Assembly (NCBI GenBank): GCA_947473805.1
Contig: CANJGB010000007.1
Span: 1 to 64,000, forward strand
DNA: 64,000 nucleotides
Source: Alphaproteobacteria bacterium
GTDB taxonomy: Bacteria; Pseudomonadota; Alphaproteobacteria; Ferrovibrionales; Ferrovibrionaceae
Reading direction: 5' to 3'
Shown: positions 18,815-26,917 of the stretch, in pieces
Numbering within the stretch: position 1 is the stretch's first letter
Layout: every line of letters begins with the position of its first letter
Translations under genes and position numbers: made by a program
The notes under the pieces: model-generated
Databases searched by the model: none
What the model was told of the DNA's origin: nothing
What the model saw: only the letters and a program-made list of their open reading frames with translations

Positions 18815-20091
18815 GCGTTCAGCCGGCCAGGCTTCGGCCCGCCTGTGGCCCAGTCCAGCAGTTCCGCGACATGCACGACCGGGATGCCGGTGCCGCCCGC
18901 GAGCTGTTCCATGCAGCCGATATTGCCGGCCGCGACCACGTCGGGGCGCAGGCTTTGGATATTGGCCACCTTGCGGTCGCGCAACGCGGTGGCGATGTCC
19001 GGCTGCAACAGGCTGTAGGTCCCGGCCGAGCCGCAGCACAAGTGGCCCTCCGGCACGTCGTGCACCCGATAGCCTGCCGCCGCCAGCAGCGCTTTCGGCT
19101 GGTTCACGATCTTCTGCCCGTGCTGCAGCGAGCACGCTGCGTGGTAGGCCACCGTCACGTCATGGCGCGCCTGCGGCTTCAGGCCCAAGTCGGCCATGAC
19201 CTCGCTGATGTCGCGCGCCAGCGCCGAGATGCGCGCGGCCTTTGCCGCATAAGTCGGGTCGAGGCGCAGCATAAAGCCGTAATCTTTCACCATCGTGCCG
19301 CAGCCCGAGGCATTGATGACGATGGCATCCAGCCCGCCGTCCTCCAGCACCGCCGTCCATGTATCGACATTGCGCCGCGCCGCGTGCAGCGCCTTGTCCT
19401 CCTCGCCCAGGTGATGCACCAGCGCGCCGCAACAGCCGGCGTCCGGCGGCACCACGATGTCGCAGCCGTGCCGCGCCAGCAGACGCACCGTCGCCTCGTT
19501 GATCTGCGGCGCCAGCACCTGCTGCACGCAGCCCGCCAGCAGCGCCACGCGCTTGCGCCGCGGCCCTTCCGCCTTCGTGGCCGTGGCGATATCGCGCTTC
19601 ACGGGCAACCTCACCGGCGCCGCGTCCAGCAGCGCCCGCAACACCTTCGGCATCAATTTGCGGAACGGCCGGCCGAGGGCTGCTGCCCTTACCGCCGCTC
19701 GGAACAGCCCGGGACGCGGCAGGACCGCCGCCAGAAGGCGCCGCATCAGCCGGTCGCTCACCGGCCGCTCATATGTTTCCGCCACATGCGCGCGCGCCTG
19801 ATCGACCAGGTGCATGTAGTTGACGCCGGACGGGCAGGTGGTCATGCACGACAGGCACGACAGGCAGCGGTCGATATGTACGACCTCTTCGCTCGTCGGC
19901 GCCCGGTCCTGTTCCAGCAGGTCCTTGATCAGGTAGATGCGCCCGCGCGGGCTGTCCAGTTCGTCGCCCAGCAATACATAGGTCGGGCAGGTGGCGGTGC
20001 AAAAGCCGCAATGCACGCAGTTGCGCAAAATGCCGTCGGCTTCCGCGATGGCCGGGTCGGCAAGCTGGGCCAGGGAGAACGCGGTCTGCAT
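18811..20091 (-). CDS. glcF: glycolate oxidase, iron-sulphur subunit
   Basis: The 426-residue protein has two 4Fe-4S ferredoxin motifs near its start (CVHCGFCTATCPTY and CLSCLSCMTTCPSGVNY) and then two CCG-type domains with AGCCGALVHHLG and LCCGSAGTYSLLQ. GlcF takes electrons from the GlcD/GlcE flavoproteins, probably to the quinone pool. ATG 20091 overlaps the glcE stop as TGATG. A longer open frame upstream lies inside glcE and would add residues of no family likeness, so it was not used. Confidence 0.95.
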   Translation of the reverse strand: MQTAFSLAQLADPAIAEADGILRNCVHCGFCTATCPTYVLLGDELDSPRGRIYLIKDLLEQDRAPTSEEVVHIDRCLSCLSCMTTCPSGVNYMHLVDQARAHVAETYERPVSDRLMRRLLAAVLPRPGLFRAAVRAAALGRPFRKLMPKVLRALLDAAPVRLPVKRDIATATKAEGPRRKRVALLAGCVQQVLAPQINEATVRLLARHGCDIVVPPDAGCCGALVHHLGEEDKALHAARRNVDTWTAVLEDGGLDAIVINASGCGTMVKDYGFMLRLDPTYAAKAARISALARDISEVMADLGLKPQARHDVTVAYHAACSLQHGQKIVNQPKALLAAAGYRVHDVPEGHLCCGSAGTYSLLQPDIATALRDRKVANIQSLRPDVVAAGNIGCMEQLAGGTGIPVVHVAELLDWATGGPKPGRLNA

Positions 20092-21257
20092 CAGAACTCC
20101 CGATACATGCGGCCGGGGTTCAGGATGCCGCGCGGGTCGAAGCTGTGCTTCACCCGCTGGCTCAGCGTGGCCAGGGCCGGCGGCAGCGGTTCGAACACAT
20201 CGAGGCTGGCGCGCACATCGTCCGGCGCGCGTACCAGCGTCGCATGCCCGCCATGCCGCGCCGTAAGGTGCCGCAGCAGTTTTGCGCTCTCTGCCGCCTG
20301 CGTCGCCGGCACCGCCAGCCACACCAGGCCGCCACTCCAGTCGAGGAAGTATTCCGCGTCGGGCAGGCCGGCGACTGCCGCAGCTGCTGCCGGTGGCACC
20401 GACATGCGCCAGACGATGCGGTCGTGATCCCCGGCAAAGGCCGCGGCATCGCGTACGAATTTCCACAACGTGGTGGAGGCTTCGCCACTCGCCACATTCG
20501 TCGCCTTCAGACTTTCACGCAGTGCCGCGGCGCGAAACGCCACCGACGGCTCCGTACCTTCCAGGCGCAAGGCGACGAACGCATCACTGCCGAAATTTCC
20601 GATACGGCCTGGCAGCCACGCCGCGCCGCTGACATCGTGCGGGCTGGCCAAGGCCGAGCGCATCACCTCTATGGCCGCTACGGCATCGACGCCATGCACC
20701 ATCACGGTGCACGCCGTCTCGGGCCGCGGCAGTACCTTCACCGTCGCCTCCGCCAGCACCGCCAGCGTGCCGTACGACCCGGCCATCAGTTTCGACAGGT
20801 CGTAACCGGTGACGTTCTTCACCACCCTGCCGCCTGACTTGAAAATCTCGCCGCGCCCGCTCACCGCGCGGAAGCCGAGCAGGTGGTCGCGCGCAGCTCC
20901 GGCCTGGATGCGCCGCGGCCCCGACAGGTTGCACGCAATGACGCCACCCAATGTCTGAGGCCCGGTCGCGCCCAGCAGCGCGCCATAATCCGGCGGTTCG
21001 AACGCCAGCTGCTGTCCTTGCGCTGCAAGTGCGGCCTCGATCTCCGCCAGCGGCGTGCCCGCGCCTGCGCCAAGGACCAGTTCCGCCGGCTCGTACAGGC
21101 TGATGCCGGTGAGACCCGCAGTGGACAGTGTGGCTGCCGCCTGCACGGGCCGCCCCAGCCTCCGCTTGCTGCCATGCCCGACAATCTCGAGGCTGTCGCG
21201 GGCACTCGCAATCGCCTCGGCCAGGCCGGCCATGTCGGTGGGTTGCAGCACGGCCAT
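20091..21257 (-). CDS. glcE: glycolate oxidase, FAD-binding subunit
   Basis: The 388-residue protein has a vanillyl-alcohol-oxidase-type FAD domain: IVGHGSKRRLGRP, LGAGAGTPLAEIEAAL, QTLGGVIACNLSGPRR and the SGGRVVKNVTGYDLSKL segment. GlcE is a shorter, divergent relative of GlcD and is required with it for glycolate oxidation to glyoxylate. It lies between glcD and glcF, three bases after glcD and overlapping glcF, so the three are one operon. Confidence 0.95.
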   Translation of the reverse strand: MAVLQPTDMAGLAEAIASARDSLEIVGHGSKRRLGRPVQAAATLSTAGLTGISLYEPAELVLGAGAGTPLAEIEAALAAQGQQLAFEPPDYGALLGATGPQTLGGVIACNLSGPRRIQAGAARDHLLGFRAVSGRGEIFKSGGRVVKNVTGYDLSKLMAGSYGTLAVLAEATVKVLPRPETACTVMVHGVDAVAAIEVMRSALASPHDVSGAAWLPGRIGNFGSDAFVALRLEGTEPSVAFRAAALRESLKATNVASGEASTTLWKFVRDAAAFAGDHDRIVWRMSVPPAAAAAVAGLPDAEYFLDWSGGLVWLAVPATQAAESAKLLRHLTARHGGHATLVRAPDDVRASLDVFEPLPPALATLSQRVKHSFDPRGILNPGRMYREF

Positions 21258-21260
21258 GGT

Positions 21261-22748
21261 TCAGAAGCGCGGCAGGTCGGGGAATGGCATCGCCCCGCCA
21301 TGGATGTGCATGCGGCCCAGCTCGGCGCAGCGGCGCAATTGCGGGAATACCTTGCCAGGATTCAGCAACTGGCCGGGGTCAAACGCGCATTTCAGGCGCA
21401 TCTGGTGGTCCAGGTCGGTGTCGGTGAACATCGCCGGCATCAGGTCACGCTTCTCGACGCCCACGCCATGCTCGCCGGTCAGCACGCCGCCGACCTCGAC
21501 GCAGGCCAGCAGGATGTCATTGCCGAACGATTCCGCGCGGTGCAGTTCGCCCGGCTTGTTCGCGTCGTACAAAATAAGCGGGTGCAGATTGCCGTCGCCC
21601 GCGTGGAATACGTTGGCGACCTTCAGGTCGTACTTCGCTGACAGGTCCTTCATGCGGTGCAGCACTTCCGGCAGGCGCCCGCGCGGGATCGTCCCGTCCA
21701 TGCAGTAATAATCCGGCGAAATGCGCCCCACGGCGGGAAAGGCTGCCTTGCGCCCGGCCCAGAAGGCCAACCGCTCCGCGTCGGTGCGGCTGATCTGGCA
21801 GGTGGCCGCGCCGCATGTCGCCGCGATGCGGTCGATCCGCGTAACCAGGTCGTCGATCTCCACCTCGGGCCCGTCCAGTTCGACGATCAGCAACGCCTCG
21901 ACATCCAGCGGATAGCCCGCATGCACGAACGCTTCCGCCGCGTGGATGGCCGGCCGGTCCATCATCTCCATGCCGGCGGGAATGATGCCGGCGGCGATCA
22001 CCGCGGCGACGCAATCGCCCGCCTGCTCGCTGGATGGAAAGCCGATCATCATCGCCTTCACTTGCGTGGGACGGGGCAGGATGCGCACCGTCACCTCGGT
22101 CACCACGCCCAGCAGGCCCTCCGAACCGGTCAGCACGCCCAGCAGGTCGTAACCGCCGGCATCGAAATGCTTGCCGCCCAGGCGCACCACCTCGCCATCC
22201 ATCAGCACGACTTCCACGCCCAGCACGTTGTTGGTGGTCAGGCCGTATTTCAGGCAGTGCACGCCGCCGGAATTCTCCGCCACGTTGCCGCCGATGGTGC
22301 AGGCGATCTGGCTCGATGGATCGGGCGCGTAGTAAAAGCCCTCGCCCTCGACCGCCTTGGTGATGGCCAGGTTGGTCACGCCCGCCTGCGCCACGACGCA
22401 GCGATTGGCATAGTCGATGTCGAGAATGCGGTTCAGCTTGCCCAGGCCCAGCGTGATGCCATCCGCCAGCGGCAGCGCCCCGCCCGACAGTGACGTGCCC
22501 GCGCCGCGCGGCACGATCTTGATGCCCTCGCGGTGGCAATAGCGCAGCACGGCTGAAACTTCGGCGGTGTTGCCGGGTAGCGCCACGACCAGCGGCGGCT
22601 GGCGATAGGCCGTCAGGCCGTCGCTTTCGTACACGCGCCGGCGCGGCTCATCCGCAATCACCGATCCCGCCGGCAGGATGCCGCGCAAATCGGCCGCGAT
22701 CTCGCCGCGGCGGGCAATGGTGGCGGCATCCGGCTCCGGCATTTTCAT
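21261..22748 (-). CDS. glcD: glycolate oxidase, catalytic FAD subunit
   Basis: The 495-residue product is a flavin-dependent 2-hydroxyacid dehydrogenase. The FAD-binding domain has PLVVALPGNTAEVSAVLRYC, PRGAGTSLSGGALPL and CTIGGNVAENSGGVHCLKYG. The substrate domain has FHAGDGNLHPLILYD and TGEHGVGVEKRD, with the histidines expected at the active site. ATG 22748 was chosen; a longer frame would translate into the upstream intergenic repeat, which shows that extension is not coding. It is first gene of the glcDEF operon. Confidence 0.96.
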   Translation of the reverse strand: MKMPEPDAATIARRGEIAADLRGILPAGSVIADEPRRRVYESDGLTAYRQPPLVVALPGNTAEVSAVLRYCHREGIKIVPRGAGTSLSGGALPLADGITLGLGKLNRILDIDYANRCVVAQAGVTNLAITKAVEGEGFYYAPDPSSQIACTIGGNVAENSGGVHCLKYGLTTNNVLGVEVVLMDGEVVRLGGKHFDAGGYDLLGVLTGSEGLLGVVTEVTVRILPRPTQVKAMMIGFPSSEQAGDCVAAVIAAGIIPAGMEMMDRPAIHAAEAFVHAGYPLDVEALLIVELDGPEVEIDDLVTRIDRIAATCGAATCQISRTDAERLAFWAGRKAAFPAVGRISPDYYCMDGTIPRGRLPEVLHRMKDLSAKYDLKVANVFHAGDGNLHPLILYDANKPGELHRAESFGNDILLACVEVGGVLTGEHGVGVEKRDLMPAMFTDTDLDHQMRLKCAFDPGQLLNPGKVFPQLRRCAELGRMHIHGGAMPFPDLPRF

Positions 22749-22763
22749 GAACTGAGGGTCCGC

Positions 22764-22843
22764 CCCACGCTTCGACAAGCTCAGCATGAGGCTACCGCAA
22801 AATCTCTCAGTCGTCCTCATCCTGAGCTTGTCGAAGGGTGAGG
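22764..22843. repeat. intergenic palindromic repeat, family A, copy 1
   Basis: This element is an imperfect inverted repeat of about 80 bp. The left arm CTTCGACAAGCTCAGCATGA is mirrored on the right by CCTGAGCTTGTCGAAG, separated by about 30 bp. It lies between glcD and the YkvA gene. Two further copies in this window lie at 47105-47182 and 50264-50344. As RNA it can fold into a long hairpin. Confidence 0.85.
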
Positions 22844-22861
22844 CGTGTCACCGCTGCCGGG

Positions 22862-23176
22862 CTATTTCACCGCGTCCGGCGGCAGGCCCAGCCAGTCGCG
22901 GGCGCGGTCGCGATGCGCGGGCTTCAGGTTCGCACCCAGCGACTTCACCACCGCCAGCAGCACCGCCGCATCGTCGGTATAGCCAAGGCCGGCGATGAAA
23001 TCGGGGATGGCATCCACCGGCGCGACGAAATAGGCCAAGGCGCCGAAAATCGCGGCGCGGACATAGGTCGGCGTTGCCGGGTCGGTGGCGCAATAGAACG
23101 CTGCCAAGGCGTCCTTGGCGAACGGGATTCGCCCGGCCAGCGGTTTCAGCTTGGTGAAAAAGGCGGTCGCGTCCAT
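22862..23176 (-). CDS. YkvA/DUF1232 family membrane protein
   Basis: The 104-residue protein contains one strongly hydrophobic segment and the family signature FGALAYFVAPVDAIPDFIAG followed by GYTDDAAVLLAVV, where the P-D-x-I-P-D turn is the diagnostic feature. The function of the family is not known. A basic C-terminal segment (AHRDRARDWLG) follows. It is transcribed toward glcD with a family A repeat in between and is divergent from the SDR gene. Confidence 0.85.
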   Translation of the reverse strand: MDATAFFTKLKPLAGRIPFAKDALAAFYCATDPATPTYVRAAIFGALAYFVAPVDAIPDFIAGLGYTDDAAVLLAVVKSLGANLKPAHRDRARDWLGLPPDAVK

Positions 23177-23274
23177 GCCCCCTATGTCGGGATGGTTCGC
23201 CGTTTCGACAAGCCGGTTTCGATCTGGTATGAGCGCCCAGCGTTTTGCGAGCCGCGTTTTAGGTGGGGGAAATC

Positions 23275-24036
23275 ATGCAGTTGAACGGAATTGCCGCGGT
23301 CGTGGCCGGCGGCGCGTCGGGCCTGGGCGCGGCTACCGCACGCGAACTGGCCGCAGGCGGCGCCAAGGTCGCGATTTTTGACCTGAACGTCGATCTCGCG
23401 GCCAAGGTCGCGGCCGAAATCGGCGGCATTGCCATGCGCTGCGATGTCACCTCCAGCGACAGTGCCGAGGCCGCTTTCGCCGAAGCTGCCGCCAAGCACG
23501 GCGCCGCGCGCGTGCTGGTCAATTGTGCCGGTGTCGCCAATCCGGCCAAGGCGGTCTCGAAACGCGGCCCGCTGCCGCTGGCCGATTTCAACAAGGTGGT
23601 GCAGATCAATCTCGTCGGCACCTTCAACATGGTGCGCCTCGCCGCCTTCGGCATGCAGCAGCTGGAACCGCTGGCGGACGGCGAACGTGGCGTGATCGTC
23701 AACACCGCCTCCGTCGCGGCCTTCGACGGGCAGATCGGTCAGCCGGCCTATGCGGCGACCAAGGCTGCCGTCGCCGGCATGACTCTGCCGCTGGCACGCG
23801 AATTCGCCGAAACCGGCATCCGCGTCTGCACCATTGCGCCGGGCCTGTTCCTGACGCCGATGCTGGAAGGCCTGCCGCCGCCGGCGCGCGATGCGCTTGT
23901 CGCCTCGACCCTGTTTCCCAAGCGCCTCGGTCATCCCGGCGAATATGGCCGCCTCGCACGCCACATCGTCGAGAACGCGCTGCTCAACGGCGAAACCATC
24001 CGCCTTGACGGCGCGATTCGCCTGGCCCCGCGCTAG
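23275..24036 (+). CDS. short-chain dehydrogenase, 3-hydroxyacyl-CoA dehydrogenase type II (HSD10-like)
   Basis: The 253-residue SDR has the cofactor glycine motif [14 protein letters not shown] near residue 15, the NCAG strand motif ([11 protein letters not shown]), and the YxxxK catalytic pair in [20 protein letters not shown]. The [20 protein letters not shown] block points to the HSD10/HADH2 group, which oxidises 3-hydroxyacyl-CoA, including branched-chain intermediates, with NAD. ATG 23275 follows a GGGGGA site at good spacing; a GTG four codons upstream is less likely. It ends on CTAG shared with convergent phhB. Confidence 0.88.
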   Translation: MQLNGIAAVVAGGASGLGAATARELAAGGAKVAIFDLNVDLAAKVAAEIGGIAMRCDVTSSDSAEAAFAEAAAKHGAARVLVNCAGVANPAKAVSKRGPLPLADFNKVVQINLVGTFNMVRLAAFGMQQLEPLADGERGVIVNTASVAAFDGQIGQPAYAATKAAVAGMTLPLAREFAETGIRVCTIAPGLFLTPMLEGLPPPARDALVASTLFPKRLGHPGEYGRLARHIVENALLNGETIRLDGAIRLAPR

Positions 24037-24341
24037 GCGCCCGCCGCCGCGTCGATGAATTTCGCCAGTTTCACGTCGCGCTCGCTGACGCCACCGGCGT
24101 CATGGGTCGTAAGGGTGATCTCGACGCGGTTATAGACGTTGAACCACTCCGGGTGATGGTCATGCTTCTCGGCCGCCAGCGCGACCCGGGACATGAAGCC
24201 GAACGCGGCGTTGAAATCCTTGAAGCGGAACTGCTTGGCTATGGCGTCGCGCCCGGCGACGTCCGCCCAGCCGGGTAGTTCGGTGGCCAGTTGCGCGCGG
24301 CGGGCGGGGTCGAGCTTGGCGACGGGCAAGGCGCACCTCAT
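24033..24341 (-). CDS. phhB: pterin-4a-carbinolamine dehydratase
   Basis: The 102-residue protein shows the PCD core: [20 protein letters not shown], then the catalytic histidine cluster [18 protein letters not shown] and the [16 protein letters not shown] end. The enzyme dehydrates 4a-hydroxy-tetrahydrobiopterin to recycle the cofactor of aromatic amino-acid hydroxylases; none is encoded in this window. Some members act in folate-like pterin metabolism instead. It overlaps the SDR convergently at CTAG. Confidence 0.93.
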   Translation of the reverse strand: MRCALPVAKLDPARRAQLATELPGWADVAGRDAIAKQFRFKDFNAAFGFMSRVALAAEKHDHHPEWFNVYNRVEITLTTHDAGGVSERDVKLAKFIDAAAGA

Positions 24342-24376
24342 GTATTCTGGAACGACACGGAGGTTAGCCCATTCCC

Positions 24377-24772
24377 ATGACCGGTATCCACGCGCCCACG
24401 CTGGACGATATTGAACGCCTTGCCCGCGCCGCCCTGCGCCGCATTCCCGATCCGCTCCGCGCCCATGTCGAGGGCGTCGTCATGCAGGTGGTCGAGTTTC
24501 CCGACGACGAGACAATGAAGGACATGGAACTGGAGACCCCGTTCGACATCCTCGGCCTCTACAGCGGCATTCCGCCGGGCCACAAGGACGGCGGCGCCAT
24601 CGCGCGTCAGCCTGACATGATCTTCCTCTACCGCCGCCCGATCCTGGATTACTGGTGCGAGACGGGCGAGGAACTGGCGCACGTGGTGCGCCACGTCGTC
24701 ATCCACGAAATCGGCCACCATTTCGGCCTGTCCGACGAGGACATGGAGGCGCTCGAGGAAATGGAGGACTAG
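24377..24772 (+). CDS. zincin-like metallopeptidase family protein
   Basis: The 131-residue protein carries a zinc HExxH motif near residue 110 ([18 protein letters not shown]), with the downstream DEDME acidic stretch typical of the minimal zincin family PF06262 (formerly DUF1025). Upstream are [15 protein letters not shown] and a [14 protein letters not shown] strand. No signal peptide is present, so it is expected in the cytoplasm. Peptidase activity is assumed from the motif; substrates are not known. It is divergent from phhB. Confidence 0.87.
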   Translation: MTGIHAPTLDDIERLARAALRRIPDPLRAHVEGVVMQVVEFPDDETMKDMELETPFDILGLYSGIPPGHKDGGAIARQPDMIFLYRRPILDYWCETGEELAHVVRHVVIHEIGHHFGLSDEDMEALEEMED

Positions 24773-24779
24773 AGCGCCG

Positions 24780-25367
24780 CTACTCCTCCGCCCCCGCGGT
24801 CGCCATCCACATCGATTCGGCGCGCACCTTGTCGCCGAGGGGGAACACCACTTCCTCGCGGTACAGCGCGCCCGAGCCGTGGCCGAGGAAGCTGGAGTAG
24901 AGGATGAATTCACCGACGCGGAACGGCTCGCCCAGATAGTCGCCGCGCAATTGCAGAAACGGCAGGACGCGTGCGCTGTCGCCGCTGAGCCGCGCCAGGC
25001 TGACATGCGGGTGGTACTTGCGCCGGTCCGGCTCCATGCCGACGCGGATCAGGGCTTGTTCGATCTTGCCGCGCAACCGCATCAGCCCCTCGTTCGGCCG
25101 CACGCCTGCCCACAACATGCCGCCGCCGCGCTTGTCGCTGAACATGCCAAGACCGCGCAACTGAATGTCCGGTTCCGGCATGGCGATGGCGTCGAGTGCG
25201 TCCGCGATGTCGTCCGCCGTGGCGCCGTCCACTTCGCCGATGAAGCGCAGCGTCAGGTGCATGCGGTCGGGATCGATCCAGCGCGCGCCATGCAGCCCAC
25301 AGGCAATGCCAAACAGGTTCTCACGCACCGACTCCGGCAGGGGAATGGCGACGAACAATCGAATCAT
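24780..25367 (-). CDS. thpR: RNA 2',3'-cyclic phosphodiesterase
   Basis: The 195-residue 2H phosphoesterase has the two HxTx-type motifs, HLTLRFIGEVD near residue 41 and the HPHVSLARL segment near 122, which together form the catalytic site. It opens with MIRLFVAIPLPESVREN, the usual ThpR/LigT start. These enzymes hydrolyse RNA 2',3'-cyclic phosphates and can ligate tRNA halves in vitro. It faces the zincin gene convergently with seven bases between them. The 154 bp between its start and the tesA stop show no clear feature. Confidence 0.92.
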   Translation of the reverse strand: MIRLFVAIPLPESVRENLFGIACGLHGARWIDPDRMHLTLRFIGEVDGATADDIADALDAIAMPEPDIQLRGLGMFSDKRGGGMLWAGVRPNEGLMRLRGKIEQALIRVGMEPDRRKYHPHVSLARLSGDSARVLPFLQLRGDYLGEPFRVGEFILYSSFLGHGSGALYREEVVFPLGDKVRAESMWMATAGAEE

Positions 25368-25521
25368 GATGACGCTCCTCTAGAGCGTGGACGTCAAAAC
25401 GGGCGGAGAGCTTGGCGGGGATTGGGCGTCTGGGCGGCAATACCTCCTATAACCAATTGGGGCCAGGAGCGGCACGAAGACACAACACCTTGTAGCACAA
25501 CGAAATGCACTTGGAAATCGT

Positions 25522-26127
25522 TCAGGGCCCGCTCAGCATTTTCTTCACCACAGGCGCAATCCGGTCGACCAGCAGGGCCACACCCTTGGCGTTCGGGTGC
25601 ATGCCGTCCGCCTGGTTCAGGTCGCGCTGCATCGCCACGCCGTCGAGGAAAAACGGATACAGCGTTGCGCCATACTTCTTTGCCAGATCGGGATAGATGC
25701 TGTCGAACGCCGCGCCGTAATCCTTGCCCAGGTTGGGCGAGGCCAGCATGCCGATCAGCAGAACCTTGATGTTGCGGCCCTTCAGCGTGGCGAGGATGGC
25801 ATCCAGATTGGCGCGCGTATCCCTGGGGTCGATGCCGCGCAGCATGTCGTTGGCGCCCAGCGCGACGATGACAAAATCCGGCTTGTCGGCCAGCGCCCAG
25901 TCCAGCCGCGCCCGTCCGCCGGCTGATGTGTCGCCGGACACGCCGGCATTGACGATGCTGACGGGCGTGCCGTCGGCGCGCAGCTTGGCCTCGAGCCGGG
26001 TGGGAAAGGCATCTTCCGGTGGCAGGCCGTAGCCAGCGGTCAGGCTGTCGCCCAGCGCCAGGATCTTCGGCGTTGCCGCAAGGGAAGGGGCCGCAACGAG
26101 CAGGAACAGCGCCAGAAGCGCGTACAT
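25522..26127 (-). CDS. tesA: arylesterase / acyl-CoA thioesterase I, SGNH hydrolase
   Basis: From ATG 26127 the 201-residue precursor has a signal peptide (residues 1 to about 18, ending SLAA). The GDSL block LALGDSLTAGYGLP supplies Ser28, GVSGDTSAGG and GANDMLRG give the oxyanion Gly and Asn, and DGMHPNAKG holds the catalytic Asp-His. TesA hydrolyses thioesters and esters in the periplasm. Open sequence upstream would add 28 or 41 residues without signal-like character, so the later start was preferred. It is divergent from ybbA-ybbP, as in E. coli. Confidence 0.93.
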   Translation of the reverse strand: MYALLALFLLVAAPSLAATPKILALGDSLTAGYGLPPEDAFPTRLEAKLRADGTPVSIVNAGVSGDTSAGGRARLDWALADKPDFVIVALGANDMLRGIDPRDTRANLDAILATLKGRNIKVLLIGMLASPNLGKDYGAAFDSIYPDLAKKYGATLYPFFLDGVAMQRDLNQADGMHPNAKGVALLVDRIAPVVKKMLSGP

Positions 26128-26214
26128 GCTAGCGTTGAGCAGAGCGTTGAAACGGCGGAAAGCCGGGCCATATGACCCTAGGGCTTGCTGCGCGACCGGG
26201 TTGGGGGACATTGG

Positions 26215-26913
26215 ATGACCGAACGGATGGCGGACCTGCGTGACGTCCATCTAACATTGGTGAGTGGTGCCGGTGCGGTCAACATCCTGCGCGGTGTAAA
26301 TCTCAGTGTCGAGCGTGGCGAGACCGTCGGCATTGTCGGCCCCTCCGGCTCGGGCAAGTCTACCATGCTGGCCATCATGGCAGGCCTGGAACAGGCCAGC
26401 AGCGGCACCGTGCGCGTCGCCGGCCAGGATTTGAACGGCCTCGACGAGGATGGTCTGGCCCGCTTCCGGCGCGCCCATGTCGGCATCGTCTTCCAGTCCT
26501 TTCACCTGATCCCCACCATGACAGCGCTCGAGAACGTCGCCGTGCCGCTGGAACTGGCCGGACGGCGCGATGCGTTCGATGTCGCCGCCCGCGGCCTGCA
26601 GGCGGTCGGCCTCGGTCATCGCACAGGTCACTATCCGTCCGAACTGTCCGGCGGCGAGCAGCAGCGCGTCGCTCTGGCCCGCGCGACCGGCGCCAATCCG
26701 GAACTGCTGCTGGCGGACGAGCCGACCGGCAATCTCGACGGCGCGACCGGCCGCACCATCATCGACATGATGCTGGCGCAGAACCGCGAACGAAACGGCA
26801 CGCTGGTTCTTATCACCCACGATCCGGAGGTCGCGCGCGCCTGCGGCCGCATCGTCCGCATCGAGGACGGCCTGGTGGTCGATGACGGCCGCCGCGCTGC
26901 GGTCGCGGAATGA
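26215..26913 (+). CDS. ybbA: ABC transporter ATP-binding protein, YbbA/LolD type
   Basis: The 232-residue ATPase has Walker A GPSGSGKST near residue 45, the Q-loop VFQSFHLIPTM, signature LSGGEQQRVALARA, Walker B ELLLADEP and the H-loop LVLITHDPEV. It belongs to the MacB/LolD group that works with FtsX-like permeases. A GGGGGACA site lies just before ATG 26215, which decides the start over an upstream ATG at 26185. It is paired with the permease four bases downstream and divergent from tesA. Confidence 0.93.
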   Translation: MTERMADLRDVHLTLVSGAGAVNILRGVNLSVERGETVGIVGPSGSGKSTMLAIMAGLEQASSGTVRVAGQDLNGLDEDGLARFRRAHVGIVFQSFHLIPTMTALENVAVPLELAGRRDAFDVAARGLQAVGLGHRTGHYPSELSGGEQQRVALARATGANPELLLADEPTGNLDGATGRTIIDMMLAQNRERNGTLVLITHDPEVARACGRIVRIEDGLVVDDGRRAAVAE

Positions 26914-26917
26914 CTTC

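Noticed and set aside
22749-22820. A longer GlcD start
   Set aside because: The extension is translated from the family A palindrome, which recurs between unrelated genes.
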